DNA of 64,000 nt from CAZSVE01 sp964610175 (GTDB lineage Bacteria > Pseudomonadota > Gammaproteobacteria > HK1), in assembly GCA_964610175.1 (NCBI GenBank), contig CAZSVE010000001.1, forward strand, positions 57,199 through 121,198, written 5' to 3'. The notes beneath the pieces were generated by a model. That model searched no databases. It worked only from the letters and a program-made list of their open reading frames with translations, and was not told the DNA's origin. The position numbers and the translations under genes were made by a program. The first letter of the stretch is position 1. Each line of letters starts with the position of its first letter. Shown here one piece after another: positions 17,558 through 27,138 of this stretch.

Positions 17558-20500
17558 TCACGCCTCGGCCATGGCGATAGCGCTATCCACATCCACGGTC
17601 ACCAGGCGTGACACCCCCGGCTCGCTCATGGTAACGCCAATCAGTTGGTTGGTAATCTCCATGGTGTTCTTGTTATGGGTAATGATGACGAATTGCACAC
17701 GGCCGGACATATCCTTCACCAGATCCCGAAAGCGATCCACATTGGCATCGTCCAGCGGTGCATCCACCTCGTCCAGCAAACAAAATGGCGCCGGATTCAA
17801 TTCGAAAAGCGCGAATACCAGCGCCACGGCGGTGAGCGCCTTTTCACCACCGGAGAGCAGCGCGATGGTGCTGTTCCGTTTCCCGGGAGGGCGCGCCATC
17901 ACCGTCACGCCCGCGTTCAGGGGGTCTGAATCGGTAAGTTCCAGATGTGCATGACCGCCGCCGAATAGTCTCGGAAACAACACGCCAAGCTGAGCATTCA
18001 CCTTCTCGTAGGTATCCGTAAAGCGGTTTCGCGTCTCCTTGTCGATATCCCGGATGGCCTCCTCCAGCGTTGCCAGGGCGTCCATGAGATCCTGGTGTTG
18101 GCTATCCAGATACCCCTTGCGTTCCGCCTGCCTGGCGTGCTCCTCCACCGCAGCGAGATTCACGGTCCCGAGGCGCGAAATTTGCTGTTCCAGGGTGTCG
18201 ATTCGGTGTTGCCAATCCGCCGCACCGGCCTCCTTGGGCAAACCATCCAGAACCTCGGCCATGACATGGCCCGACGCCGTCACCTGCTCCTCGATGGCCT
18301 CCCCGCGCACATGGGTTTCCTGGCGACCGATGCGCATTTTCTCCAGTGTTGCGCGACCCGATTCGATGCCTCCGGAAATGGCGTGTCGTTTTTGGTCCAG
18401 GTCGCGAACCGCCATATCGAACCCCTCCACGCGCCGACGGACCTCCTGCAATATCACTTCCAATTCCTGGCGCCGAGTGCGGTGCAAGGCGAGCTCGGCC
18501 TCCAGCTTTTGCAGGGGATCCTCCGTTTCGGCCAGGGCCCGGCGAAGCTCCTCGCAGCGCACCTCGAGTCCCGCCACCTGATCATGGTCGCGCGCCCGTG
18601 CCTGGACCAGGGAATCGTGTCGGGCGCGAATCGACGCCACCTCCACGGCCAACCGATGGCTGTCATCCCGTGCCTTGTGCCAACGGGCCCGATTCTCCGT
18701 CAAGCGCTCCTGATATTCCCTGCGCTTTGCGGCCTCCCCGTCGCGTTCCCCGATCAGACGATCGCGATCCGCCTTCTGTTCCCCGAGCCCCGCCTGCATT
18801 TCCTCCAGACTCGCCCTCGCCTGTTGGCGTTGTTCGCGCAACTCCGTCAATTCATCGGCGATCATCCGGCTTCGGCGCGCCGCTTCATCGAGGCGCATCC
18901 GCTGCTCGCCAAGGCGGGATTCCAGCGTGGCGTGGATCCGCTTCGCCTCGGCGATCCTGGCCTGGGACCGCGACTGTTCTTCTTCGGCCACCTCGCGCGC
19001 CCGATGGGCGCCCTCCATGGCGGCCTCTCCATCATGGATTTCGGCGCGCAGGGTATCGATCACCTCGGACAGTCCCTTGATCTCCCGCTCCCGCGGCAAC
19101 ACCCCTGCCGTGGGGTCCGAACCACGATGCGCGCGCAGCCAGTCGCGACCCAGCCATTCCCCGGTTCGGGCAACCACGGACTCCCCCCGGCCCAGCGTGG
19201 AACGGCGCGCAAGGGCCTCCTCCAGGTCGTGGGCAGCATGGACACCGCTAAAGAGCGTATCCACCGGCCACGGTGCCGAAACCTTCTCCACGAGTCGGGT
19301 GGATCTCGTCTCGTCGCCCGTCTCGTCCCCGGTCCCATCGTTCGCCTGGTCGCCCCCCTGGGGGCTCGCCTCGTTGCCTGTTCCGTCGCCCGCCTCGTGT
19401 TCCGTCTCGTGGCCGTCGGGGGGAGAGCTTGTCCTGATTCGCTCGGTATCGCCATTTGCCTGGAAAAACGTCACCGCGCCCTCTTGCAGCTCGGCGAGCA
19501 TCGAAACCGGTACATCGAGATTATCCACGCAAACCGCGCGCAGCATCGCCCCGAGGACGTTTTCCACCGCCCGCTCCCAACCGGCGCTCACCTCCAATTT
19601 CTCCGCCAGTCTGGGTCGTTCGATGAGCCCGTTCCTCCGCAGCCAATCGGTAACCGCCCCTTCCCCCTTGCCCAGGGCCTCCTGTTGCAGCGCCGTCAGG
19701 GAAGACAATCTGCCGCGCGCTTCCTGGGAGCGCTCCCTGGCCGAATTCACCGTTTCCGAGAGTGCCCGGATACGTTGTCGCAGGTCCCCGACGATGACCC
19801 CATGGTCCTGGTGTTCCGATTCCGCCGCGACCCGAACGGTATCCTGCTCGCGCAATTGCGCACCGAGCTCCTCCAGCTTTTGTTGCAGTCCCCTCGGGTC
19901 CAGTTTGTCCTGTTCTCTCTGCAGACGGATGTAGCGTTCACTGGAGTTCGCCAGGCGCTCCTTGAGATGCTCGATGCGGCCCTCCTCCGCCTGAACCGCC
20001 CGCATGGCCTCCGCGACCCGAAGGCCGATGGCCTCCCAGACCAGGGACCATTCCTGCATGGCAGTCTCGGCCCCGGCATGGGCATCGGCGGCCTCGGTGA
20101 CTATTCGCTCCGATTCCGCCAGGGCGGGCTCCTTCTCGGCCAGGGTCCCCTGTAGCGTCTCGATATCCTCCTGCTCCGTCTTCAGGTGATCTCGAGCCTC
20201 CTTCAGGGCCTCTTGCTCTTTTGTCAACCTCTTCTCGGTCTGGGCGGCGCGTTCCCGGAGATTGTGCACGGCCTCCTCGCCCCGCGCGATCTGGGCGCCT
20301 GCGTCCAGCACCGCGCGATAACCATCATTGAATTCGTTCATGGCCGCCGCGTGCTCGGTCCGCCGGCTGTCCAGGGAGGACTCCAGGCGGTGTTGCTCGG
20401 CCAGTTGTTCCGCCACGGTCTCTTCCTGGGCGCGTATTTCCCGATCCTTCTCGGAAAGTTGCTTGCCGAGGGCGCGCCAGTGCAGACCCGACAACTCGAC

Positions 20501-21202
20501 GCGCCGCAGGCGCTCTTCCTGTTTCAGGACCTTGTACTTTTCCGCGAGGCTCGCCTGGCGCGAAAGGTGTTTCAATTGCCTGGTCAGTTCATCGCGCAGA
20601 TCCTCCAGGCGATGGAGATTCTCCCGGGTATGGTGAATACGATTCTCGGTTTCCCGGCGGCGCTCCTTGTATTTCGATACCCCCGCCGCCTCCTCCAGAA
20701 ACTCGCGCAGCTCCTCGGGCCTTGCCTCCACCAGACGGCTGATCATCCCCTGCTCGATGATGGCGTAACTGCGCGGCCCGAGCCCCGTGCCCAAAAATAC
20801 ATCGGTGACATCGCGGCGACGGCAGCGCCTGCCATTCAGGGAATACACCGACTGTCCATCCCGGGACACCCTGCGCTTGATGGAGATCTCGTCATAGGCG
20901 GCGTATTGCCCCCCCAGCCGCTTGTCGGTGGAATTGTCCTCGGTGTTGTCGATCAGGATCTCCACCGAGGCCAGCCCCACCGGTTTTCTGGTGGTGGAGC
21001 CATTGAACACCACGTCGGCCATGGAACCGCCCCGGAGGTGCTTCGCCGACGTCTCCCCCATCACCCAGCGCACGGCATCGGCCACATTGGATTTACCGCA
21101 CCCATTGGGGCCCACGACGCCTACCAGGTTCCCCGGCAACTCGATGGTGGTGGGATCGACGAAAGACTTGAATCCGGCGAGTTTTATCTTATGGAGAAAC
21201 AC
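17558..21202 (-). CDS. smc: Chromosome segregation protein SMC
   Basis: A 1214-residue SMC ATPase that organises and segregates chromosomal DNA. It has Walker A GPNGCGKSN (about 32-40), long coiled coils (about 170-500 and 690-1020), a hinge between them, the ABC signature LLSGGEKALTAVAL and Walker B CLLDEVDAPLDD near the C terminus. The start is GTG. Unusual: the hinge carries a low-complexity stretch (about residues 590-634) rich in G, D, E, T and N with GTGNE/GTGDETGDE repeats, absent from typical SMC hinges. The kleisin partner genes scpA/scpB are not in the window. Confidence 0.95.
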   Translation of the reverse strand: MFLHKIKLAGFKSFVDPTTIELPGNLVGVVGPNGCGKSNVADAVRWVMGETSAKHLRGGSMADVVFNGSTTRKPVGLASVEILIDNTEDNSTDKRLGGQYAAYDEISIKRRVSRDGQSVYSLNGRRCRRRDVTDVFLGTGLGPRSYAIIEQGMISRLVEARPEELREFLEEAAGVSKYKERRRETENRIHHTRENLHRLEDLRDELTRQLKHLSRQASLAEKYKVLKQEERLRRVELSGLHWRALGKQLSEKDREIRAQEETVAEQLAEQHRLESSLDSRRTEHAAAMNEFNDGYRAVLDAGAQIARGEEAVHNLRERAAQTEKRLTKEQEALKEARDHLKTEQEDIETLQGTLAEKEPALAESERIVTEAADAHAGAETAMQEWSLVWEAIGLRVAEAMRAVQAEEGRIEHLKERLANSSERYIRLQREQDKLDPRGLQQKLEELGAQLREQDTVRVAAESEHQDHGVIVGDLRQRIRALSETVNSARERSQEARGRLSSLTALQQEALGKGEGAVTDWLRRNGLIERPRLAEKLEVSAGWERAVENVLGAMLRAVCVDNLDVPVSMLAELQEGAVTFFQANGDTERIRTSSPPDGHETEHEAGDGTGNEASPQGGDQANDGTGDETGDETRSTRLVEKVSAPWPVDTLFSGVHAAHDLEEALARRSTLGRGESVVARTGEWLGRDWLRAHRGSDPTAGVLPREREIKGLSEVIDTLRAEIHDGEAAMEGAHRAREVAEEEQSRSQARIAEAKRIHATLESRLGEQRMRLDEAARRSRMIADELTELREQRQQARASLEEMQAGLGEQKADRDRLIGERDGEAAKRREYQERLTENRARWHKARDDSHRLAVEVASIRARHDSLVQARARDHDQVAGLEVRCEELRRALAETEDPLQKLEAELALHRTRRQELEVILQEVRRRVEGFDMAVRDLDQKRHAISGGIESGRATLEKMRIGRQETHVRGEAIEEQVTASGHVMAEVLDGLPKEAGAADWQHRIDTLEQQISRLGTVNLAAVEEHARQAERKGYLDSQHQDLMDALATLEEAIRDIDKETRNRFTDTYEKVNAQLGVLFPRLFGGGHAHLELTDSDPLNAGVTVMARPPGKRNSTIALLSGGEKALTAVALVFALFELNPAPFCLLDEVDAPLDDANVDRFRDLVKDMSGRVQFVIITHNKNTMEITNQLIGVTMSEPGVSRLVTVDVDSAIAMAEA

Positions 21203-21594
21203 GATTTGGACTATCCATCAAGTTCTGGGGTGTTGCTTCGGGCAAGACACCAGAGTGTTCCCGATTCCCTGGCGAAGCTTTTCCTCGATCCGACAAGACA
21301 TGATTCGCCTGCTTCCCGGGCTCCAGCTTGGGGGCGAAATCCGGAGGCGGTAACTCCCGGGGAAGGGGTTCCCGCGCTCTCGCTTGGGAACCAGCGGGGA
21401 GTTCTCCGGACAAAGAACGACGGGTGTCATTTCCACCGAAGGGAGAAATCTTCCGGCCTTCTCGAGATCCCGAGCGTACAAGATTTCTCCCTTCGGGCGA
21501 AATGACAAAAAGAAGGAAGTTTTTCGACCGTTTTGTTCGAAATTTCACGGGCAACGAACGATTCGGGCCTTGCGATTCCGGATTGTGGTTTCCA
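21203..21594. other. Intergenic region with R1 fragment and palindromic R4
   Basis: No gene. It holds an R1 end fragment in minus orientation (21270-21303), a 'gcttgggaaccagcgg' motif shared with the hairpin at 11567, and the best R4 palindrome (21426-21506). Confidence 0.6.
21426..21506. repeat. R4 palindromic element (MITE-like)
   Basis: An 81-base element with 27-base arms (21426-21452 and 21480-21506) that are inverted copies with two mismatches, flanking a 27-base spacer. The arms begin 'gtcatttc' and contain 'gaagggagaaatctt'. Related copies are at 27287-27364 and 43441-43521, with a decayed one at 3541-3652. Confidence 0.8.
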
Positions 21595-22263
21595 TCACCA
21601 GATTCGTGGGTCGAATCCCTTGCGATTGATGATGGCCGCTGAATCCCCGGTTGCCCGGATCACGAACAGCCTTTGTTTTTCGGCCATTCGCTCGGCCCCC
21701 GAGTCGGCCTGAAGAAAGGCCATGCCCCCGTAAACTGCCCTGTCGCTATACTCCGGCATCCAAACCTTGCAGTGATCCAGTTTTTTGACGAACCCGGTAA
21801 CGTCCCTCGGGCGCAGCGTGGTCTTGACCTCCACGATGACAAGCTCGTTCCCATTGACGACCAGGATGTCGAACTCGTAGTTTTGGCCCTCATAGCACCC
21901 GCTGACCCTGCGGATGGTACGCTGTACGGAGATGTTATGTTTCTGGAACAGGGGCACCAATGCGCCCTCGACCAGGGACTCCACCAATCGTCCCCACTGG
22001 CTGGTGAAAAGATCCTCCGCCTTCTTCAATCTCCGGTCGGTCTCTTGCATTTGCCGGTCGGTCTCTTTCATTTGCCGGTCGGTCTCTTTCATTTGCCGGT
22101 CGGTTTCTTTCATTTGCCGAGCGGTTTCCTGGACGATTCGGTCGGTCTCCTGCATTTTACGGTCGGTCTCCTGCATTTTGCGGTCGGTCTCCCGCATCTG
22201 CCGAGCGGTTTCCTGTATGAACGCCCAGACGGACTCCGGGGTCGGTTGTCGTGTTATCGGCAT
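21595..22263 (-). CDS. Heptad-repeat coiled-coil protein with PD-(D/E)XK-like domain, copy 2
   Basis: A 222-residue near twin of the protein at 6196-6906. The coiled-coil half has eight heptads instead of ten, with a different internal order; the 14-residue length difference is exactly two heptads. The C-terminal domain (VEGALVPLFQKH..., YEFDILVVNGNELVIVEVK, GFDPRIW end) is the same at protein level and almost identical at DNA level. ATG 22263 has a strong GGGGGGAGA ribosome site. The open frame continues far upstream into dnaE antisense, but that extension is not real. Function unknown; nuclease-like core inferred. Confidence 0.8.
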   Translation of the reverse strand: MPITRQPTPESVWAFIQETARQMRETDRKMQETDRKMQETDRIVQETARQMKETDRQMKETDRQMKETDRQMQETDRRLKKAEDLFTSQWGRLVESLVEGALVPLFQKHNISVQRTIRRVSGCYEGQNYEFDILVVNGNELVIVEVKTTLRPRDVTGFVKKLDHCKVWMPEYSDRAVYGGMAFLQADSGAERMAEKQRLFVIRATGDSAAIINRKGFDPRIW

Positions 22264-22321
22264 TTCGATTCTCCCCCCAAGAAAATTCGATATTGGGTTA
22301 CGGCGCCGATGCGCCTGACTT

Positions 22322-22440
22322 GGTTCGTTTCTTTCCCGCTCATCTTCGCGAATGCGTCGAATTTTGCAGAACGCCGGTTTTGCTGTACCGATGCCTGGGA
22401 GGCTCGTACTCGAACCGGCAAAGCATGGTTCGTTGCGTAG
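22322..22440 (+). repeat. R1 interspersed repeat, rearranged
   Basis: The first 75 bases match R1 in plus orientation ('tttcccgctcatcttcgcga...acgccggttttgct'). The end carries 'gtactcgaaccggcaaagc', which reads as R1 in minus orientation, so this copy seems to be a head-to-head fusion of two. Confidence 0.65.
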
Positions 22441-22447
22441 TTGCGAA

Positions 22448-22536
22448 GGATGGGCAAAGGCGTGGAGCGCCGTGCCCATCATCGGGTGATGGATGAACGT
22501 AAAGGCCATGATGGGCACGCTTCGCTTTGCCCATCC
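22448..22536. repeat. Palindromic repeat element
   Basis: About 89 bases beginning 'ggatgggcaaagg' and ending 'gctttgcccatcc'. The arms of about 30 bases are inverted copies with a few mismatches ('gtgcccatcat' with 'atgatgggcac'). It resembles a MITE or REP-type palindrome; no coding capacity. Confidence 0.7.
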
Positions 22537-22627
22537 TTCTACACGACACACCTTTTTGCCTGTCCCGAGTCCCACGTAAGGTCTCACCGGTTTGGGGTTT
22601 TCATGTTTCGTACAGGACCGAGCGCTT

Positions 22628-25600
22628 TCAATACTGTAACACCACTTGTTGCTCGCCGACGAGGGCGCGGAGTCGTTGCAGGAGCTGGTCGCTGGGCCGG
22701 ACCCGCCAGGCGTCGCCCAGGGTGATCCGGGCCGTGGCATCGGGGCGATGGTAGTGAATGGAGATCGGGGTCCTGCCGCCGCGCCACGGGGCGAGGACCT
22801 CGGCGAGTCGTTGCACGAAGGGATGGTTTGCATCGTGATCGCTTCCGGGGTCGGGGATCTCCCTGCCCATGGTGGCGGCGTCGAGTCGAATGGCGAGGTG
22901 GCTGGCGAAGGCCTCGCGGGCCCGTTCCAGGTCGTAGAGGTCATCGACGGTGATCCTCGGGGCGCCGATGAAGTCATCCATGGTGACTTCCCCGATGGCG
23001 ATGACGAGGTTGTCCCTGACCAGGGTGTCGCGGTGTTCCTGGTACAGATCGCCGTAGGCGACGGCTTCGAGGCGCGCGGTGCCGTCGTCGAGGGTGAAGT
23101 CGACGCGGCGGTTGTCCCGCCTGGTGTTTTCGTTACGAAAGCGCCGCACCCGCAGTTGCGTGATGAACCCGGCGACATTGATGACGCGGCCGACGGCGGG
23201 CCGGACCTGGGAGAGGGGCGTGGCGAAGGCAGCGAGCTCGTCCCGATAGGCGTGGATGGGGTGTCCGGTAAGATAGAGGCCGAGGGTGTCTTTTTCTCCG
23301 GCAAGGCGCTCGGCCTCGGTCCATTCCGGGGGAGTGGCGAAGGCGATGGGCCTGGCTTCCTGGTTGACGCCGCCGAATAGATCGGCCTGGCCTGTCGATT
23401 GGTCGCGGGCGTCCTGGTCGGCGGCCTGCAGGGCGTCGTCGAGGGATTGCGACAGGGCGGCGCGACCGGGGCCGAGTCCGTCGAAGGCCCCGGCCCGGAT
23501 GAGGGCGTCGAGGACGCGGCGGTTCATCTTTCGGGGGTCGATACGGCGGCAGAGGTCGAAGAGATCGAGGAATGGGCCGTGTTCGTCGCGTTCATTGATT
23601 GTGGCGAGGAGCGCGGCCTCCCCGGCGCCCTTGATGGCGCCGAGGCCATAGCGGATGGTGTGGGGGTCGTGGACAGTGAATTGGAATTGGCACAGGTTGA
23701 TGTCGGGGGGCGCGATGGCGATGTCGAGGTTGCGGCACTCGTCGATGAAACCAACGACCTTGTCGGTGTTGTCCATGTCGGCGGATAGCACGGCGGCCAT
23801 GAATGCCGCGGGGTGGTGGGCCTTGAGCCAGGCGGTCTGGTAGGCGACGAGGGCGTAGGCGGCGGAGTGGGATTTGTTGAAGCCGTATCCGGCGAATTTT
23901 TCCATGAGGTCGAAGATATGGCTGGCCTGTTCCTCGGGGACGCCCCGCTCCCTGGCCCCATGGATGAATACGTCGCGCTGCTTGGCCATCTCGGTGGGCT
24001 TTTTCTTGCCCATGGCGCGGCGCAGCAGGTCGGCGCCGCCGAGGGTATACCCGGCGAGGACGCGGGCAATTTGCATGACCTGTTCCTGGTAGAGGATGAT
24101 GCCATAGGTGGGTTTCAGGGCGGGTTCGAGGTCGGGGTGCAGATAAGAGACCCTGGCGCCGTGCTTGCGGTCGATGAAGTCGTCCACCATGCCGGATTGC
24201 AGGGGACCGGGACGGAAGAGGGCTACCAGGGCGATGATGTCTTCGAAGCAGTCGGGTTCGAGACGCCGGATGAGGTCGCGCATGCCGCGGGATTCCAACT
24301 GGAAGATGGCACTGGTGTCTCCTCGCCGGATGAGATCGAAGGTCTTTTGGTCATCGAGTGGGATGGCGGCGATGTCGATGGGGGCTTCCCCGACGGGATG
24401 CCGTTCCCGATTCACGCTTTTCAACGCCCAGTCGATGATGGTGAGGGTACGCAGGCCCAGGAAGTCGAACTTGACGAGTCCGATGGATTCGACGTCGTCC
24501 TTGTCGAGCTGGGTGACCACCCCGGTGGCGTCTTTTTCGCAGTAGAGTGGCATGAATTCGGTGAGGGGTCGCGGCGCGATGACGACGCCGCCGGCGTGCC
24601 GTCCTGCATTTCGGGTGATTCCTTCCAATTGCCGGGCGAGATCGATGAGGGCGCGGACGTCTTCTTCGTTTTCGTAGCGCTGACGGAGGAGATCTTCCTG
24701 GGCGAGGGCCTTGTCCAGGGTGATGCCGAGGTCGAAGGGGATGAGTTTGGCGATCTGGTCGACGAATCCGTAGGGATGGCCGAGGATCCTACCCACGTCG
24801 CGCACCACGGCCTTGGCGGCCATGGTGCCGAAGGTGATGATCTGGGCGACGAGTTCGCTGCCGCCATAGCGCCCGGTGACGTATTCGATGACCCGGTCGC
24901 GGCCTTCCATGCAGAAGTCGACATCGAAATCGGGCAGGGAGACCCGTTCGGGATTGAGGAAACGCTCGAATAGCAGGTCGTACTGAATGGGATCGAGGTC
25001 GGTGATGCCGAGGGAGTAGGCCACCAGGGAACCTGCCCCGGAGCCGCGTCCGGGACCGACGGGGACGTTGTTTCGACGCGCCCAACGGATAAAGTCGGCG
25101 ACGATGAGGAAGTACCCGGAATAGCCCATGCGGGTGATGACGTCGAGTTCCGTGTCCACCCGCTCGTCGTATGGGGCGCGTCGGCTGGGGAAATCGGGGG
25201 ATTGGGTGTCGAATAGGGTCTCGAGGCGTTCATCGAGGCCGCGGCGCGTCTCGGTGGCGAGCCACGTATCCAGGGAGTTGCCTTCGGGGGCCGAGAAGTC
25301 GGGGAGGTGATTTTGGCCGAATTGGATGTCGACGTTGCAACGGCACGCGATTTCGATGCTGTTTTCGATGGCCTCGGGGATGTCGGAAAAAAGGGCCACC
25401 ATTTCATCGGGGCTGCGTAGATATTGCCGTGGGCTGAAGCGACGGGGCCTGTCGGGGTCGGCCAATGTGCCGCCTTCGAAGATGCAGACCCGGGCCTCGT
25501 GGGCGTCGAAGTCGTCGGGCAGGAGGAAACGCACGTCGTTGGTGGCAACCACCGGTACATGGTTTTCCGTGGCCAGGGAGAGTGCCCCATCGAGGTATGC

Positions 25601-26137
25601 GTCTTCTTCCTCCCTTCCCAGGCGCTGAAGTTCCAGATAAAAGCGATCCGGGAACAATGCGCAAAGGCTGTCGAGCCAGCGTTTGGTTTCGTCGAATTTC
25701 CGCTGGGACAGTGCCTGTCCGATAGCACCACTCATGCCGCCGGAGAGCGCGATGAGACCATCGCTCAGGCCCCGGAACCAATCCATGCGGATGACGGGGG
25801 TATTGCCGATCTGCCCCTCCATATAGCTTTTGGAGATCAATCGAGAGAGGTTTCGGTAACCCCGAAGGTCCTGACACAGGAGCACGAGCCGTGAAATATG
25901 GTGATGATCATCATGGTCGGAGACCCGGACATCGGCGCCGATAATGGGCTTTATCCCCGCGGCACTCGCGGCCCGGTGGAACTTGACCACCGAGAACAGG
26001 TTGTCCTGATCGGTTACGGCAACTGCCGGCATCTCGAGGTCGCGGAGACGCGAAACCAACGACGGAATACGGATAATCCCGTCTACCAGGGAGTATTCGG
26101 TATGGAGGTGGAGATGAACGAAGGATGGGGACGACAT
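22628..26137 (-). CDS. dnaE: DNA polymerase III alpha subunit
   Basis: The replicative polymerase catalytic subunit, 1169 residues, the usual length for the DnaE1 class. It has an N-terminal PHP domain (FVHLHLHTEYS, about 6-16), polymerase motif PDFDVDFCMEGRDRVI carrying two catalytic aspartates (about 395-405), the GPGRGSGAGSLVAYSLGITD palm segment, a helix-hairpin-helix region (NRRVLDALIRAGAFDGLG), and a C-terminal OB domain. The ATG has no obvious ribosome site. Flanked by repeats on both sides; no operon partner. Confidence 0.97.
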   Translation of the reverse strand: MSSPSFVHLHLHTEYSLVDGIIRIPSLVSRLRDLEMPAVAVTDQDNLFSVVKFHRAASAAGIKPIIGADVRVSDHDDHHHISRLVLLCQDLRGYRNLSRLISKSYMEGQIGNTPVIRMDWFRGLSDGLIALSGGMSGAIGQALSQRKFDETKRWLDSLCALFPDRFYLELQRLGREEEDAYLDGALSLATENHVPVVATNDVRFLLPDDFDAHEARVCIFEGGTLADPDRPRRFSPRQYLRSPDEMVALFSDIPEAIENSIEIACRCNVDIQFGQNHLPDFSAPEGNSLDTWLATETRRGLDERLETLFDTQSPDFPSRRAPYDERVDTELDVITRMGYSGYFLIVADFIRWARRNNVPVGPGRGSGAGSLVAYSLGITDLDPIQYDLLFERFLNPERVSLPDFDVDFCMEGRDRVIEYVTGRYGGSELVAQIITFGTMAAKAVVRDVGRILGHPYGFVDQIAKLIPFDLGITLDKALAQEDLLRQRYENEEDVRALIDLARQLEGITRNAGRHAGGVVIAPRPLTEFMPLYCEKDATGVVTQLDKDDVESIGLVKFDFLGLRTLTIIDWALKSVNRERHPVGEAPIDIAAIPLDDQKTFDLIRRGDTSAIFQLESRGMRDLIRRLEPDCFEDIIALVALFRPGPLQSGMVDDFIDRKHGARVSYLHPDLEPALKPTYGIILYQEQVMQIARVLAGYTLGGADLLRRAMGKKKPTEMAKQRDVFIHGARERGVPEEQASHIFDLMEKFAGYGFNKSHSAAYALVAYQTAWLKAHHPAAFMAAVLSADMDNTDKVVGFIDECRNLDIAIAPPDINLCQFQFTVHDPHTIRYGLGAIKGAGEAALLATINERDEHGPFLDLFDLCRRIDPRKMNRRVLDALIRAGAFDGLGPGRAALSQSLDDALQAADQDARDQSTGQADLFGGVNQEARPIAFATPPEWTEAERLAGEKDTLGLYLTGHPIHAYRDELAAFATPLSQVRPAVGRVINVAGFITQLRVRRFRNENTRRDNRRVDFTLDDGTARLEAVAYGDLYQEHRDTLVRDNLVIAIGEVTMDDFIGAPRITVDDLYDLERAREAFASHLAIRLDAATMGREIPDPGSDHDANHPFVQRLAEVLAPWRGGRTPISIHYHRPDATARITLGDAWRVRPSDQLLQRLRALVGEQQVVLQY

Positions 26138-26441
26138 GGTCGAGTTGGGATTTCGAATGCCGATTCTCTATCCGGGTCGACTGTTTCGTTTCATGAACGG
26201 TAGGAGGAATTGGCGATTCCGCCATTCCGACAGGCATGAGACGAACGATGATACATGGATCTCACTGAATGGTGACCGAGGTGGTTTACTTGTCTATTTC
26301 CCGCTCAGCTTCACAATCGGATCGAATTTTACAAGGCGCAATTTCGCTTTACCAATACGGGATCATGCCTTGTCGGCTCGATCACGAGTTTCGCTAGTGG
26401 TCGGTTCGAGCACAAGCTTCGCTTGCTGATTTCTTCTGTCA
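26138..26441. other. Intergenic region with R1
   Basis: Upstream region of dnaE. Apart from an R1 copy at 26288-26424 with a duplicated end ('gtcggctcgatcacg' then 'gtcggttcgagcac'), I see nothing coding. Confidence 0.55.
26288..26424 (+). repeat. R1 interspersed repeat with duplicated end
   Basis: Full-length plus copy whose terminal block occurs twice in tandem ('cgagtttcgctagtgg' and 'cacaagcttcgcttgc'). Confidence 0.85.
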
Positions 26442-26702
26442 TCAGATGATCTTTACCAATGTGGCAACGGCAATGATTGCGATTGCCATCATACTGCCCA
26501 GCTTGATGGTGATGCGCTGTTCTATGGATTCCATTTTTGCACTCATCTCGGATTTTAGCGAGTCTATCTTGTTATTGATCCGGGATTCCAGAGATTCCAG
26601 CTTTGCATTCATTTCGGATTCCAGGGATTCCATTCTTTCGGTTATCCGGGACTCCAGGGACTCCATTCTTTCGGTCATCCGAGATTCCAGAGATTCCTCC
26701 AT
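26442..26702 (-). CDS. Small coiled-coil protein with C-terminal membrane helix
   Basis: An 86-residue protein made of repeated MESLESRITER-like units (about 1-63), a continuous polar coiled coil, followed by one C-terminal membrane segment (MMAIAIIAVATLVKII). It resembles the many small DUF1640-type or coiled-coil tail-anchored proteins in repeat-rich sulfur bacteria; function unknown. I chose the ATG at 26702 because the longer frame upstream (to 26948) is made from repeats R5 and R2. No strong ribosome site is seen. Confidence 0.6.
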   Translation of the reverse strand: MEESLESRMTERMESLESRITERMESLESEMNAKLESLESRINNKIDSLKSEMSAKMESIEQRITIKLGSMMAIAIIAVATLVKII

Positions 26703-26770
26703 GGTCAGATGGCAATATTCGTTGCCGTCATGTATCGATGGGGCGCGCGTAGTGATGATAGGTGGTTTTG

Positions 26771-26823
26771 GCCCTTCAAAGAAATCCGTGGGTAGAAGTT
26801 TACCATCCCGATAGTGTTCAGGG
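26771..26823 (+). repeat. R5 repeat
   Basis: About 53 bases with 'gtgggtagaagttt' and 'ccatccc'. It matches 63947-64000 closely and 43533-43559 partly. Confidence 0.7.
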
Positions 26824-26869
26824 TGCGAAGGGGATCGGTAAATGATCGGTTTGGGAAGGGCCCTGTGGA

Positions 26870-26958
26870 CTTGTGGACGAGTCTTGCGGGCCGGCCTTCG
26901 CCCTGCGGGACGTGTGGGCGGCCCGTGGACGACGTCCCTGTTGCCCACTGTCTACATT
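26870..26958 (+). repeat. R2 repeat
   Basis: About 89 bases beginning 'ctgtggacttgtggacgag' and containing 'ggccttcgccctgcgggac' and 'gttgccca'. The second copy is at 43691-43788 in the same orientation. Confidence 0.7.
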
Positions 26959-27028
26959 CTCGAGATCTCTCGCCCGCGGGGTCCACGGGACCTGCAACAA
27001 TCAATCATTTCCGATGTTCAAAATCGAA

Positions 27029-27138
27029 CGAACGAAGCTTGTGCTCGAACCGACGAGGCGTGACCCGGATATTGGTAGATCGATACCGACGCCTTGCAAA
27101 ACTCGATCCAATTGTGAAGCTGACCGGGAAATAAAGAA
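27029..27138 (-). repeat. R1 interspersed repeat
   Basis: Minus copy from 'acgaagcttgtgctcg' to 'ccgggaaataaaga', joined directly to R3 at 27139. Confidence 0.8.

Larger units (their letters stand above)
22264..22627. other. Intergenic region with R1 and a palindromic element
   Basis: No gene. It holds an R1 copy (22322-22440), whose second half is rearranged, followed directly by a palindrome (22448-22536) and the 3' flank of dnaE. Confidence 0.6.

Noticed and set aside
18095..20155. Plus-strand frame of 686 codons
   Set aside because: Antisense to smc; no domain can be recognised in it.
22264..23304. N-terminal extension of the second heptad-repeat protein
   Set aside because: The frame runs into dnaE antisense and repeats; the inner ATG has the ribosome site and matches the first copy.
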